Source of the DNA: an uncultured Porphyromonas sp.
GTDB taxonomy: Bacteria; Bacteroidota; Bacteroidia; Bacteroidales; Porphyromonadaceae
NCBI GenBank assembly: GCA_900546675.1
Contig: URDQ01000014.1
Coordinates: 1 to 32,254, forward strand
DNA: 32,254 bases
Direction of reading: 5' to 3'
Shown here one piece after another: positions 8,709 through 16,548 of the stretch. A program made the position numbers and the translations under genes. Position 1 is the stretch's first letter, and each line of letters begins with the position of its first letter. The notes below the pieces were generated by a model that searched no databases, was not told the origin of the DNA, and worked only from the letters and a program-made list of their open reading frames with translations.

Positions 8709-9732
8709 ACCTAGACTCGCAAAAGGCTGTGATAGCCTCTAGGAGCTTCGCATTGTCGGTCGCATCGCGGGAAGTGATACGTACCATCTCGCCCTTGATG
8801 CCTCGTAGCTTAGTCGCATCGTAGAGCGCTATGTTGTGCTCTTCGAGCAGATATTTGACTAGCTCAGCTGCTGTAGCACAATGTATCTGAAGTAAGAAGA
8901 AGGGAGCATCGCTCGGCATCACCTCGATACCATCTACTTGGCGCAGCTTCGTTTCTAGCTCGAGCGCATTGCGCTGCCACTTGCGGATGGGGAGCGTAAA
9001 CTGTGCGGGGTGAATCAAGATATACTTCGCCACCTCGACCGCCATCGTGCTGACCGCCCACGGGTCGACCACTTTCTCTATCTCCTTGACCACCTTCTTG
9101 TCAGCGGTCACATAACCGATGCGTAGCCCTGGCAGACCATACGTCTGTGTAAACGAACTAACAAAAATAACGTTCGGATGACTCTTGACGTCACTCAGCG
9201 CAAGTGTAGGCTGTGTCGTGAAGGTAGCGTACGACTGGTCTATAACAAAGTATACTGACGGGTAACGCCCTATGAGTTCCAATAGCTCAGCGCGAGAGCG
9301 CAAGCGTCCCGTCGGATTATTCGGTGAGCAGATCCAGCAAAACTCCTGTCCCTCGAGCTTTATCTCTTGTGTCTCGAGATCTTCTGGCAGGTAGGTCAGC
9401 TGCCATCCATACCGCTTAGTGGCAAGCTCGTAGTGCTGATAAGAGGGGACGAGGATAGCGCCTTTCTTTCCTGCGAAAGCCTCCGCAATAGCGTAGAAAG
9501 CTGCCGTACGACCAGCCGTAATCACTATATTGTCTACGTGTAGCTCGTTGCGCTTGGAGATCATCGTGCGTAGCGTCTTGTAGTCACTCTCAGGATAGAA
9601 GCGCATCATCTCGACCATACGATCGTTGAGATGCTCTGAGAGCTTCGTCAGCTCAGGGGCAAACCAGGTGGAGGTGTCAAACTGTAAGGGTGGACACGCT
9701 GTAGTCGTAATGCTTGGAGTGTTCTTTTTCAT
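8707..9732 (-). CDS. Fold-type I aminotransferase homologue lacking the PLP lysine
   Basis: A 341-aa protein of the class I/II aminotransferase fold, closest in layout to HisC/CobD-like enzymes. Recognisable family features are YPESDY near the start, the glycine-rich AGRTAAFYAIAEAF, the SPNNPTGR motif with the PLP-stacking Asn, the DQSY Asp/Tyr pair, GLPGLRIGY with the phosphate-binding Arg, and a late VRITSRD with the substrate-carboxylate Arg. Where the family has Ser-x-(S/T)-Lys (the Schiff-base lysine), this protein reads SSFTQTYG: codon CAG instead of AAG/AAA, at minus-strand positions near 9147-9149. It may be catalytically dead, altered in chemistry, or a sequencing error. It starts 41 bases after the GH3 gene and is probably co-transcribed with it. 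Confidence 0.85.
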   Translation of the reverse strand: MKKNTPSITTTACPPLQFDTSTWFAPELTKLSEHLNDRMVEMMRFYPESDYKTLRTMISKRNELHVDNIVITAGRTAAFYAIAEAFAGKKGAILVPSYQHYELATKRYGWQLTYLPEDLETQEIKLEGQEFCWICSPNNPTGRLRSRAELLELIGRYPSVYFVIDQSYATFTTQPTLALSDVKSHPNVIFVSSFTQTYGLPGLRIGYVTADKKVVKEIEKVVDPWAVSTMAVEVAKYILIHPAQFTLPIRKWQRNALELETKLRQVDGIEVMPSDAPFFLLQIHCATAAELVKYLLEEHNIALYDATKLRGIKGEMVRITSRDATDNAKLLEAITAFCESR

Positions 9733-9773
9733 CGTACTAGGCTTATTTAGACAGCTAAGTGTGCGCTGTGATG

Positions 9774-11090
9774 TTACTTCTTATGAGATACTTTGTTCTG
9801 TAGTCGCTCGGCAAAGGAGACCAGCTCAGGCGTATGCAGCGCCTCGTATAGCTCCTCCTTATTATATATAGGACGCTCTACCATCTCTCCCGTATGAAGT
9901 AGGAGCTTGTAGCAGAGGATACGCAGACAGCGATCTTGGATTGTCTCCTCCGAGAGGATGCCCGCATGATAAGCGGAGAGCAGCTCCTCATAGCTCTGCA
10001 GAGGATCTAGAGGCCCGAGGAGCAGGTCATTGCCCGCTAAGATGGCTGCCACAGATATGGGCAAACCCTCCGTACGCTGTACGCCCCGCATCTCTAGCCC
10101 ATCGGTAAAGATGAGCCCCTTAAAGCCCAACTGCTCACGTAGTAGCTCCGTCACGACAGCGTGACTCAGAGAGGAGGGGCAAGTCACATCAGACTCCAAA
10201 GCGGGCACCGAGAGATGCGCTACCATAATTCCCCCGAGACCCGCCTCTATGTAGGCGCGAAAGGGCGCTAGCTCCACCCGCTCGAGTTCCTCTAGACTAC
10301 CCGACACGGTGGGGAGTGTCTTGTGCGAATCCTGGTCCGTATTGCCATGCCCCGGGAAGTGCTTAGCAACCGACAGCACCCCGCCATCCTCCATACCCCT
10401 CGCCAAGGCTAGCCCATGCGAGATCACAATGTCGGGCGTAGCGCCTAGACTACGGGTGCCGATGACCGGATTCTTCGGATTATTATTGACATCCAGCACA
10501 GGCGCAAAGCTCACATGGATACCCATCACACGGCACTGCTGCGCCATATGCTGCCCGAGAGTGTACATCTCCTCAGGCGTGCAGTGATCAGCTAGCAGCT
10601 TCATACGTGGATAGCGTATCGTCCCCTGGAGACGCATCGCCAGCCCCCACTCGGCATCGGCCGTGATCAGCAGAGGTATGCGTGAGTGCTCCTGAAGGAG
10701 ACGGGTGAGTCGATACTGATCGTAAGGATCCCCCTTGCGAAAGAGGATCCCCCCAGGACGGATCTTGTCAATAAGCTGCAGATAGCGCTCCCGAGAGGCC
10801 GAGTCGTAGCGAGGCTCCCAGATTGGGATGATCAATTGCCCGATCTGCTCCTCGATCGTCATCTTCTGGATCTGTTGCGTCGCTTCCTGTAGCAGACTAT
10901 CGGTGCGTTGATCATATATGTCTAGTAAGTGAGGTGGCAGTTGCTGTGCCGTTGTGTCGGCACCAGCGCACCCCACGAGGAGCGCCAGCAATAGAGAGAG
11001 CGACGAGACCAGACGCCCCGAAGGTCTCCATCCTCGTACCCTCGCATAGAGCGAGACCAGCCAGCGATCCGATCGCAAGAGATAGTTCAT
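9774..11090 (-). CDS. Glycoside hydrolase family 3 beta-N-acetylhexosaminidase-like lipoprotein
   Basis: A 438-aa GH3 enzyme of the NagZ type, which removes N-acetylglucosamine in peptidoglycan turnover. The signature KHFPGHGNTDQDSH (about 243-256) contains the His/Asp acid-base region, and FTDGLEMRG (about 327-335) contains the nucleophile Asp. The N-terminus carries a hydrophobic segment ending LLALLVGC-AG, a plausible lipobox, so it is probably an envelope lipoprotein. However, about 40 residues precede the Cys, so the true start may be downstream at a non-ATG codon. Many Bacteroidota homologues are ~1000 aa with a fused beta-lactamase-type domain; this one is the GH3 unit alone. It is the first gene before the aminotransferase. 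Confidence 0.88.
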   Translation of the reverse strand: MNYLLRSDRWLVSLYARVRGWRPSGRLVSSLSLLLALLVGCAGADTTAQQLPPHLLDIYDQRTDSLLQEATQQIQKMTIEEQIGQLIIPIWEPRYDSASRERYLQLIDKIRPGGILFRKGDPYDQYRLTRLLQEHSRIPLLITADAEWGLAMRLQGTIRYPRMKLLADHCTPEEMYTLGQHMAQQCRVMGIHVSFAPVLDVNNNPKNPVIGTRSLGATPDIVISHGLALARGMEDGGVLSVAKHFPGHGNTDQDSHKTLPTVSGSLEELERVELAPFRAYIEAGLGGIMVAHLSVPALESDVTCPSSLSHAVVTELLREQLGFKGLIFTDGLEMRGVQRTEGLPISVAAILAGNDLLLGPLDPLQSYEELLSAYHAGILSEETIQDRCLRILCYKLLLHTGEMVERPIYNKEELYEALHTPELVSFAERLQNKVSHKK

Positions 11091-11121
11091 ACTGCTACAA
11101 TAATTGCTACCAACCTCTCTG

Positions 11122-11129
11122 CAAAGATA
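11122..11129 (-). promoter_or_regulatory. Promoter -7 box for the GH3 gene
   Basis: Minus-strand TATCTTTG matches TAnnTTTG exactly and lies 31 bases before the GH3 start codon. The -33 element is not convincing. Confidence 0.45.
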
Positions 11130-11201
11130 GAGAAATCAGTGCAAACGAATACTTTCTCAGCTCTACTTGTGAGATTTGCGGACTAAAGGTGCGAGCGGGA
11201 G

Positions 11202-11232
11202 TTTGTTTATTTGAGAAATTGTAGTACCTTTG
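11202..11232 (+). promoter_or_regulatory. Promoter for tRNA-Ser
   Basis: TTTG (11202-11205) is followed after exactly 19 bases by TACCTTTG (11225-11232). This is a full match to the Bacteroidota -33/-7 consensus, about 70 bases ahead of the tRNA gene. Confidence 0.7.
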
Positions 11233-11302
11233 CACCCACATCGGCTAAGATGTCTGCTCGCACACTGAGGAGAGGAGAGGTATCCCTTCAGTCGTCAAGC
11301 AA

Positions 11303-11387
11303 GGAGAGGTGGCAGAGTGGTCGATCGCGGCGGTCTTGAAAACCGTTGACCTTCACGGGTCCGGGGGTTCGAATCCCTCTCTCTCCG
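11303..11387 (+). tRNA. tRNA-Ser (anticodon UGA)
   Basis: A type II tRNA of 85 nt. The acceptor GGAGAGG (11303-11309) pairs with TCTCTCC (11380-11386), followed by discriminator G. Anticodon TGA is at 11337-11339 in loop CTTGAAA. There is a long variable arm, and the T loop is TTCGAAT. CCA is not encoded. An integrase gene follows within 400 bases, reading away from the tRNA, so the 3' end of this tRNA is the likely integration site of the conjugative element. Confidence 0.95.
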
Positions 11388-11747
11388 CTTTAAGTACTCT
11401 GGCAGTATCGCCAGAGAGTACTACTGAAAAAGTATAAGTATCGTAATTCCAACGAGTTACGATACTTTTGTTTTATAGACCTCTACCTCTTCAGAGTAGT
11501 TACAGAGATAGCCGAAACGCACAAAATACTCTCCAATGGCTACAATCTGGCTACACTTTTTTCTCGCAAAAAATAATTGTAGCCAAGAGTACGTAGAGAG
11601 TCTGTTTAGAGTACTTGTACATTGCTGTAGTTCAAACAATTATGTGCAACTTTGTAGGCGAGTTGTAGAGAGTTATTAGCACCGTAAATGTGTAGCTTTT
11701 CCGGTCGCAAACTTTCTATGCTTGGCTACAATAAAAACAGACAATGT
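11388..11747. other. Noncoding left end of the element (att and int leader region)
   Basis: There is no convincing gene here. The stretch holds an imperfect hairpin right after the tRNA (about 11392-11423, AGTACTCTGG against CCAGAGAGTACT), a terminator (11436-11474), and several GTAG-rich near-repeats ending GTAGAGAGT, near 11578-11602 and 11653-11673. These last could be arm-type integrase or excision-factor sites. That use is inference from position only. Confidence 0.45.
11436..11474 (+). terminator. Rho-independent terminator after tRNA-Ser
   Basis: A perfect 11-bp stem, AAGTATCGTAA with TTACGATACTT, encloses a 10-base loop and is followed by TTGTTTTA. A-rich sequence on the other flank may let it also work on the minus strand. 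Confidence 0.75.
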
Positions 11748-12989
11748 ATGCAATCAATTTTCAGAACAGCATTCTACCTTCGTAGCAACTATGTGAACAA
11801 GGAAGGAAAAACTCCAGTAATGCTACGCATCTATCTCAACAATGAGCGGATGTCACTAGGCTCCACTGGCATCACCATCGTGCAGTCCCAATGGGATCGC
11901 GAAAAAGAGCGAGTAAAAGGGCGTCACACCGAAGCTCTGAATACGAACTTGCAATTGGATAACATCCAAAGTGGTTTACAAGCCATCTTTCGCAAGTTAG
12001 AAATGACAGATGAGCTTTCGTTAGAGCGTATCAAGTCAGAACATCTTGGCAAAAAACAAGATATAGATACCATCATGCAACTCTTCGACAAACACAATGA
12101 AGATGTTGCAGCTCGAGTTGGCATCTCAGTCTCTGCGCCCACTCTTCAAAAGTATAAGGTCTGCAAAAGACGCTTTTCTGAGTTCCTAAAAGATAAACTC
12201 AGGCGTAGAGACCTCAAGCTCACGGAGCTAACCTATATGATTATACATGATTTTGACCTATACCTACGCACAGTGGTGGGGCAAAATCCTAATACAGCCA
12301 CCAAGACGATGAAGACCTTCAAGACTATCGTCATTTTGGGGCAAAAGTTGGGCGTACTACATCACGACCCATTTGTCAACTTCCGATTTCACTTAGAGCC
12401 AGTGAATAGAGGGTTCTTGACTGATGAAGAGGTCTTACAGATTGTCAACAAGGAGTTGAATATCCCGAGATTGGAGCTGGTACGAGACATCTTCATCTTT
12501 TCCTGCTTTACAGGTTTAGCTTACATTGATGTGGCTAATCTTACACCCGACAATATCGTGATGCTTGGTGGCAAAGAGTGGATTATGACCAAGCGACAGA
12601 AGACTAGTGTTGAAACCAATGTGTTGCTGCTAGATATCCCTAAGCGCATCATCAGTAAATATAGCCACCAAACTTATCGTGATGGCAAGCTCTTCCCTAT
12701 CCTTAGCAATCAGAAGACCAATTCATACCTCAAAGAGATTGCAGATATATGTGGTATCAAGAAGAACTTGACTTTCCACCTAGCTCGACATACTTTTGCG
12801 ACAATGTCACTGAGCAAGGGTGTTCCAATAGAGAGTGTCTCTAAAATGCTGGGTCATACCAATATCCGAACAACGCAAATCTATGCCCGTATCACCAATA
12901 AGAAGATTGAACATGACATGGAGCAGTTTGCTGACAAGCTAGGCAAGTTCAATACGGCTATGGGTATCGGGGAGAATAGCTGGCAATAA
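11748..12989 (+). CDS. int: Tyrosine recombinase/integrase (IntDOT-like)
   Basis: Catalyses integration and excision of the element at tRNA-Ser. I use the ATG at 11748 (413 aa, MQSIFRTAFYLRSNYVNKEG), which matches the usual start of Bacteroidota integrases; an upstream ATG at 11688 would add 20 poorly fitting residues. The order is an N-terminal arm-binding domain (about 1-95), a SAM-like core-binding domain (about 105-205) and the catalytic domain. Visible catalytic residues are Lys in KRQKTS, HLARHTFA (His/Arg, about 343-350), LGHTNIRTTQIYARI with its His and the nucleophile Tyr (about 378). The first catalytic Arg position reads FTGLAYIDV, i.e. Ala in place of Arg, as is common in the CTnDOT integrase group. 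The gene reads away from the tRNA. Confidence 0.93.
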   Translation: MQSIFRTAFYLRSNYVNKEGKTPVMLRIYLNNERMSLGSTGITIVQSQWDREKERVKGRHTEALNTNLQLDNIQSGLQAIFRKLEMTDELSLERIKSEHLGKKQDIDTIMQLFDKHNEDVAARVGISVSAPTLQKYKVCKRRFSEFLKDKLRRRDLKLTELTYMIIHDFDLYLRTVVGQNPNTATKTMKTFKTIVILGQKLGVLHHDPFVNFRFHLEPVNRGFLTDEEVLQIVNKELNIPRLELVRDIFIFSCFTGLAYIDVANLTPDNIVMLGGKEWIMTKRQKTSVETNVLLLDIPKRIISKYSHQTYRDGKLFPILSNQKTNSYLKEIADICGIKKNLTFHLARHTFATMSLSKGVPIESVSKMLGHTNIRTTQIYARITNKKIEHDMEQFADKLGKFNTAMGIGENSWQ

Positions 12990-13016
12990 GTGCAACCATT
13001 AAAACCAAATAAGAAG

Positions 13017-13499
13017 ATGAAGACAACGAATAAGAAAGAACTATCCTACTTCCGCTTAAAGCTAGAGAGCTACCTTAGTGAGCATTTCCCTGAAAAGGTG
13101 GAAGACAAGCCATTTATCACGGCACGAGCTGATGAAGCTCTTACTACCTACTGTGATGCTGTGGAAGAAGGATTCTCACATCCCGAGGCAGAGAGTATGG
13201 CGAGTGAAGTGCTGTATCGTGACCTGCATTTCTCCAAATACGACACGCTTGTGTCCGTCTTGGAGAATGAGTTTGAAAAGGAGCTCCCCTCCCCACTCCC
13301 CGAACGACTCTCTCAGATATTTCTCGGGAACAAGGCGATACAGAACCTATTTGACAAGTATAATCTTACGGATGAATTTGTTGCAACACCTGAGTATGAT
13401 GCGCTCTACACAGAACTGACAGGAACAGTTGTACTTCTTATCGAAGCTAATCAACTTCCCACGATAGGCGATGTGAGTGCCTTAGAGTCGACAATGTAG
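13017..13499 (+). CDS. DUF1896 family protein
   Basis: A 161-aa protein typical of Bacteroidota conjugative elements. I took the ATG at 13017 (MKTTNKKELSYFRLKLESYL), which matches the family start; a GTG at 12990 immediately after the integrase stop would add 9 residues. Conserved pieces are YFRLKLESYL, ITARADEAL, VLYRDLHFSKYDTLVSVLENEF and YDALYTELTGTVVLLIE. It is acidic and soluble, without membrane segments. It lies 27 bases after the integrase and is probably co-transcribed with it. Molecular function is unknown. Confidence 0.85.
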   Translation: MKTTNKKELSYFRLKLESYLSEHFPEKVEDKPFITARADEALTTYCDAVEEGFSHPEAESMASEVLYRDLHFSKYDTLVSVLENEFEKELPSPLPERLSQIFLGNKAIQNLFDKYNLTDEFVATPEYDALYTELTGTVVLLIEANQLPTIGDVSALESTM

Positions 13500-13525
13500 A
13501 TTATCCCTATCTCGTGCGCCTTTTG

Positions 13526-13628
13526 AGCTTCAAGAGCCAAGATAGTCTCTCTGCTCCATACGTCAAGAGCATAGTCTATCTCTTGTCTTTATGTCGCATA
13601 GTCTCTTGGCTCTGCTCTTGAAAACTCT
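13526..13628. other. Folded intergenic region with nested inverted repeats
   Basis: The outer arms contain TTCAAGAGC and GAGCCAAGA (13529-13542) on the left, and TCTTGGCTC and GCTCTTGAA (about 13604-13622) on the right. Inside, AGATAG with GCTC (about 13540-13556) can pair with GAGC and CTATCT (13566-13581). This suggests a ~100-nt structured RNA or cruciform between the DUF1896 gene and the small membrane protein gene. Confidence 0.4.
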
Positions 13629-13642
13629 AAAAGACTCCGAAT

Positions 13643-13990
13643 ATGAATAGATCTCTCATGAACAAAGACCTGCACAGTCCAGCTTTCATACGGGCAAGTG
13701 TTCCGGCAGATAAAGAGGAACCATTACAAGTTGCGTCCAAAACAACTCCAAGCAACGAGATCAAATGGTCTCGCATCATCCGACTTACCTTACTTATGGG
13801 TATCCTATCGGGTGGAGTGTACTTACTCTCTAAGTTAGTCACAGCACAGGTCGTAACAGCTCTATTGATACTAATTGGCTTTGTTGTACTACGATTTATC
13901 GTTCGTACCGTTCTGCAAATCACATTTACGCTTCTACGCTACCTCTTTTGGATTGTTGTACTAGCCGTAATACTGCTTTGCGTGCTATGA
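13643..13990 (+). CDS. Small membrane protein of the conjugative element
   Basis: I do not recognise this 115-aa protein. The first ~42 residues are polar (MNRSLMNKDLHSPAF...). The rest is strongly hydrophobic, with probable membrane helices at about 44-62, 66-88 and 93-115, ending at the extreme C-terminus. A start at 13658 is also possible. It sits between the integrase/DUF1896 unit and a strong terminator at 14027, and its stop codon lies inside a perfect 8-bp palindrome (GTGCTATG-A-CATAGCAC). Membrane location is seen in the sequence; any function is unknown. Confidence 0.6.
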   Translation: MNRSLMNKDLHSPAFIRASVPADKEEPLQVASKTTPSNEIKWSRIIRLTLLMGILSGGVYLLSKLVTAQVVTALLILIGFVVLRFIVRTVLQITFTLLRYLFWIVVLAVILLCVL

Positions 13991-14026
13991 CATAGCACCT
14001 CTCTCACTTCAGAGAAACAACTCTTT

Positions 14027-14070
14027 GGGTGACTAGCTCTCTTGCGAGGCTGGTCACCCTTTTTGCTTCT
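14027..14070 (+). terminator. Rho-independent terminator
   Basis: An 11-bp stem, GGGTGACTAGC with GCTGGTCACCC (one mismatch), and a loop of 11 bases are followed by TTTTTGCTTCTT. It closes the int/DUF1896/membrane-protein segment. Confidence 0.8.
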
Positions 14071-14137
14071 TCTGTTTAGGCATTGCACTCCTGCTTCTCA
14101 GTCATAGCTCCCCAGTTATGCAGTGGTCAAATCGGAA

Positions 14138-14316
14138 GCTGATTCTTTTTCATCGCAAAGGTAGTACGGGGCTTAAAGACTTTCCCAAGGTCAGGCCATT
14201 CGGTTTGTCTGGAAAATCTCCACCCCTATGCTATTTGCTTCGGGTAGTATTTTCCGCCAAAACCTTGTGTAAGTCTCGCCCCGCTACCTTGTTTTTGCTT
14301 GAAAAAAGGAATCAGC
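14138..14316. ncRNA. Candidate ~180-nt structured RNA / giant nested hairpin
   Basis: Nested complementary blocks run almost continuously from both ends. The pairs are GCTGATTC (14138-14145) with GAATCAGC (14309-14316); TTTTTCA with TGAAAAA; CAAAGGTAG (14156-14164) with CTACCTTG (14284-14291); CGGGGC (14167-14172) with GCCCCG (14278-14283); AGACTT (14177-14182) with AAGTCT (14271-14276); CAAGGT (14186-14191) with ACCTTG (14262-14267); GGAAAAT (14211-14217) with ATTTTCC (14249-14255); and ACCC with GGGT at the tip. A 79-codon open frame (14118-14357) runs through it and ends in an ATGA overlap with the next gene. The symmetry suggests structure rather than protein as the conserved feature. Strand is undetermined; a minus-strand TACCTTTG at 14155-14162 lies within the 5' arm. 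Confidence 0.55.
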
Positions 14317-14353
14317 ATACTCCGATCTTTGAACGCATAAAAAAAGGTCTCTT

Positions 14354-14785
14354 ATGAATAAGCAGAAAGTAAACATGACATCATCAATGAAAGAAAAAGG
14401 ATATAGCTCCTCCTCTCATTACCGCATAAGTTCTGAGTTTGAACAAAGTGAGCAGGCGTTGGCTACCAAGTTTGTCCATTGGGACGTACCCCCATTGGAA
14501 AGCCTTTCTGACAGCTCTGTATATCTTCTGAGAGCAAAGCTTAATCGTGGAGAGCGAATGAGCCGTGAGGATAAGAATTGGCTCTGTGAAGCGGTGAACA
14601 ACAACACCTACTTCCGCTCTGCCGTACCGCTACAAGGATGGCGATTTGACTTCATCGATGTATTGAAGAAGTACCTCGTCAATCAATATGGACAGTGGAC
14701 AGAGTACTATGCTCCCGACCGCACTAGCCTGCGCAACTACCTCTATGGACCTATCAACCAAATCGTAGAGATACCCAAGCAGTAA
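14354..14785 (+). CDS. Conserved conjugative-element protein, function unknown
   Basis: I cannot assign a domain to this 143-aa soluble protein. The first ~30 residues are polar and Ser-rich (MNKQKVNMTSSMKEKGYSSS), so a start at the second or third Met is possible. The remainder includes WDVPPLESLSDSSVYLLRAKL, SREDKNWLCEAVN and a Tyr-rich end (YGQWTEYYAPDRTSLRNYLYG). It is preceded by an A-rich stretch with AAAAAAAGG as a ribosome site and lies directly downstream of the large hairpin. It is 22 bases ahead of the PcfK-like gene, so a shared operon is likely. Confidence 0.7.
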   Translation: MNKQKVNMTSSMKEKGYSSSSHYRISSEFEQSEQALATKFVHWDVPPLESLSDSSVYLLRAKLNRGERMSREDKNWLCEAVNNNTYFRSAVPLQGWRFDFIDVLKKYLVNQYGQWTEYYAPDRTSLRNYLYGPINQIVEIPKQ

Positions 14786-14807
14786 CAGCACTAATACTGA
14801 TAAGACA

Positions 14808-15248
14808 ATGAAAGGAACAGAACAATTTACCCGAACGATAGCCGAATACCTTAATGGACGTGCGATGACAGACCCTTTGTTTGCTCCCAATCTACAGAAG
14901 CCCCATAAGAACATAGAGGAGTGCATTCTCTACATCTTGAGTGAGGTGCAAAGAAGTGGTTGTAATGGCTTTGCCGATGAGGAGATATACTCAATGGCAG
15001 TTCACTACTATGATGAAGATGATATAGAGGTGGATAAAGTCTCTGGTTGCAATGTTGTAGTCAATCACGTTGTAGAGCTCACCGAAGAAGAGAAAAAGCA
15101 AGCACGGCAGGAAGCTATCAAGCAATGCCAACAAGAGGAATTTGTCAAATTGCAGAAGAGATACGAGCGACCCAAGAGAACTGAAAGAACCGAGACAACA
15201 TCTTCTATACAACCGCAACCCACACTATTTGACACCCTTGCCTTATGA
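14808..15248 (+). CDS. PcfK-like family protein
   Basis: A 146-aa protein resembling the PcfK family, named after the Enterococcus pCF10 conjugation operon and common in Bacteroidota elements. Typical stretches are MKGTEQFTRTIAEYL, GCNGFADEEIYSMAVHYYDEDDIEV and VVNHVVELTEEEKKQARQEA. A highly charged coiled C-terminal part follows, then a short TLFDTLAL end resembling sliding-clamp-type peptides (a resemblance only). The stop overlaps the start of the PcfJ-like gene by 4 bases (ATGA), indicating coupled translation. The biochemical role is not established; a part in transfer DNA processing is a guess from context. Confidence 0.85.
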   Translation: MKGTEQFTRTIAEYLNGRAMTDPLFAPNLQKPHKNIEECILYILSEVQRSGCNGFADEEIYSMAVHYYDEDDIEVDKVSGCNVVVNHVVELTEEEKKQARQEAIKQCQQEEFVKLQKRYERPKRTERTETTSSIQPQPTLFDTLAL

Positions 15249-16510
15249 AACCTAGAAACAAGTTTGAGAAAGCCGTCTTGGCACGGAGTACGAGACTATG
15301 TCCGATAACAAAAGCACAGCATCAGTGGGCATTCCGAGAGTGCATAGACCACTTTGCCTTCCGCTTACCTAAAGGTCGTACGACTTGTATGGATTGTGGT
15401 TATAGTTGGACTTTAGAGCAGCCTATAGATACTTGCACTTGCCCTCAATGTAGGGCAAGGTTGCAAGTCAAGACAACAAGAGCGCGTAAGTTACAACAGA
15501 AGCAGTACTTCACGCTACTAACCACTTGTGGTGAGTATCAAGTGTTGCGAATGTTTCTCCTTGTTGTAGGTATGGAGAAAGGGTGCAGAGCAAATACCTC
15601 GGTCATTGAGATTGGTCATTATTGGTGGAGCGATGCAGGGAGACAAGCACTAGTAGCCATACAGCGTACTTTTGGACATTACATTGATAGCTTCTCTTTT
15701 CACTCTCCGATGGCTATCCGTAACGATAGCGAAGCTTACCGATATGTAGCCTATTCGCAGATATATCCGCAGCTAAAGGTTACGAATACGCTTTATAGGA
15801 ATGGCTTCAACGGAGAGTTTCACGGCATAGCACCTACTCAACTCATCCCAGCTCTACTTACTGATAGTCGTGCAGAAACAATGATGAAAGCAGGACGATA
15901 CAAGGATTTAAGATACCTCCTGTCAAGGGGCAAAGGACTTAACAACTATTGGAACTCATACAAATTGACACTGCGTCACCACTACATAATAAGCGACATT
16001 GTCTTATGGTGTGACTATGTAGATATGCTCAAACGATTGGGTAAGGATATCCACAATCCGAAATACATCTGCCCCTCCGACCTCAGAGGGGAGCATGACA
16101 AACGAGAAGCGGAGCTCCGCAGACAGCGTGAGCGGGAGGCGATGGAGCGAAAGCGGGAAAAGGCAATTGCGGACGAGGAGCGTTTTCGTGAACTCAAGTC
16201 AAAGTTCTTCGGCATCCGTTTCACGGACGGCACAATCCAAGTACACGTCCTGGAGAGCGTGCAGGAGTATATAGACGAAGGAGCTGAATTGCATCACTGC
16301 CTATTTTCAAATGAGTACTATCTCAAAGAGAACTCGCTCATTCTGTCTGCAACCATTGAGGGCAAGCGAATAGAGACGATAGAGGTCTCTCTTGACACAC
16401 TCCAAGTGATACAGAGCCGTGGCGTGTGCAACCAAAACAGCCCATACCACGAGCAAATCGTGAGCCTTGTCAATGCCCGTAGCCAACTGATACGGGATGT
16501 TGTACGATGA
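15245..16510 (+). CDS. PcfJ-like protein
   Basis: A 421-aa protein of the PcfJ-like family, almost always encoded after PcfK. A zinc-ribbon-like segment CMDCGYSW...CTCPQC lies at about 48-74. A long central domain follows, then a strongly charged helical stretch (about 286-312, rich in Arg/Glu, probable coiled coil) and a C-terminal module with GAELHHCLFSNEYYLKENSLILSA. It starts inside the PcfK stop. The family is tied to conjugative elements but its activity is not known. It converges on the ClbS-like gene on the opposite strand. Confidence 0.85.
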   Translation: MKPRNKFEKAVLARSTRLCPITKAQHQWAFRECIDHFAFRLPKGRTTCMDCGYSWTLEQPIDTCTCPQCRARLQVKTTRARKLQQKQYFTLLTTCGEYQVLRMFLLVVGMEKGCRANTSVIEIGHYWWSDAGRQALVAIQRTFGHYIDSFSFHSPMAIRNDSEAYRYVAYSQIYPQLKVTNTLYRNGFNGEFHGIAPTQLIPALLTDSRAETMMKAGRYKDLRYLLSRGKGLNNYWNSYKLTLRHHYIISDIVLWCDYVDMLKRLGKDIHNPKYICPSDLRGEHDKREAELRRQREREAMERKREKAIADEERFRELKSKFFGIRFTDGTIQVHVLESVQEYIDEGAELHHCLFSNEYYLKENSLILSATIEGKRIETIEVSLDTLQVIQSRGVCNQNSPYHEQIVSLVNARSQLIRDVVR

Positions 16511-16548
16511 AGGTCGGTAAAGGGACTATCGGCTCTTTTCCGCCAAGT

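Noticed and set aside
11457..11639. 60-aa minus-strand frame between tRNA-Ser and integrase
   Set aside because: It has no recognisable domain or start signal and overlaps the terminator and possible att/arm sites.
13643..13923. Minus-strand 98-aa frame opposite the small membrane protein
   Set aside because: The plus frame has coherent membrane helices and fits the gene direction of the region; the minus frame does not.
14118..14357. 79-aa protein-coding gene with ATGA overlap to the next gene
   Set aside because: The frame coincides with a nearly complete nested inverted repeat and the peptide has no recognisable domain. I treat it as a structured RNA candidate, although translation cannot be excluded.
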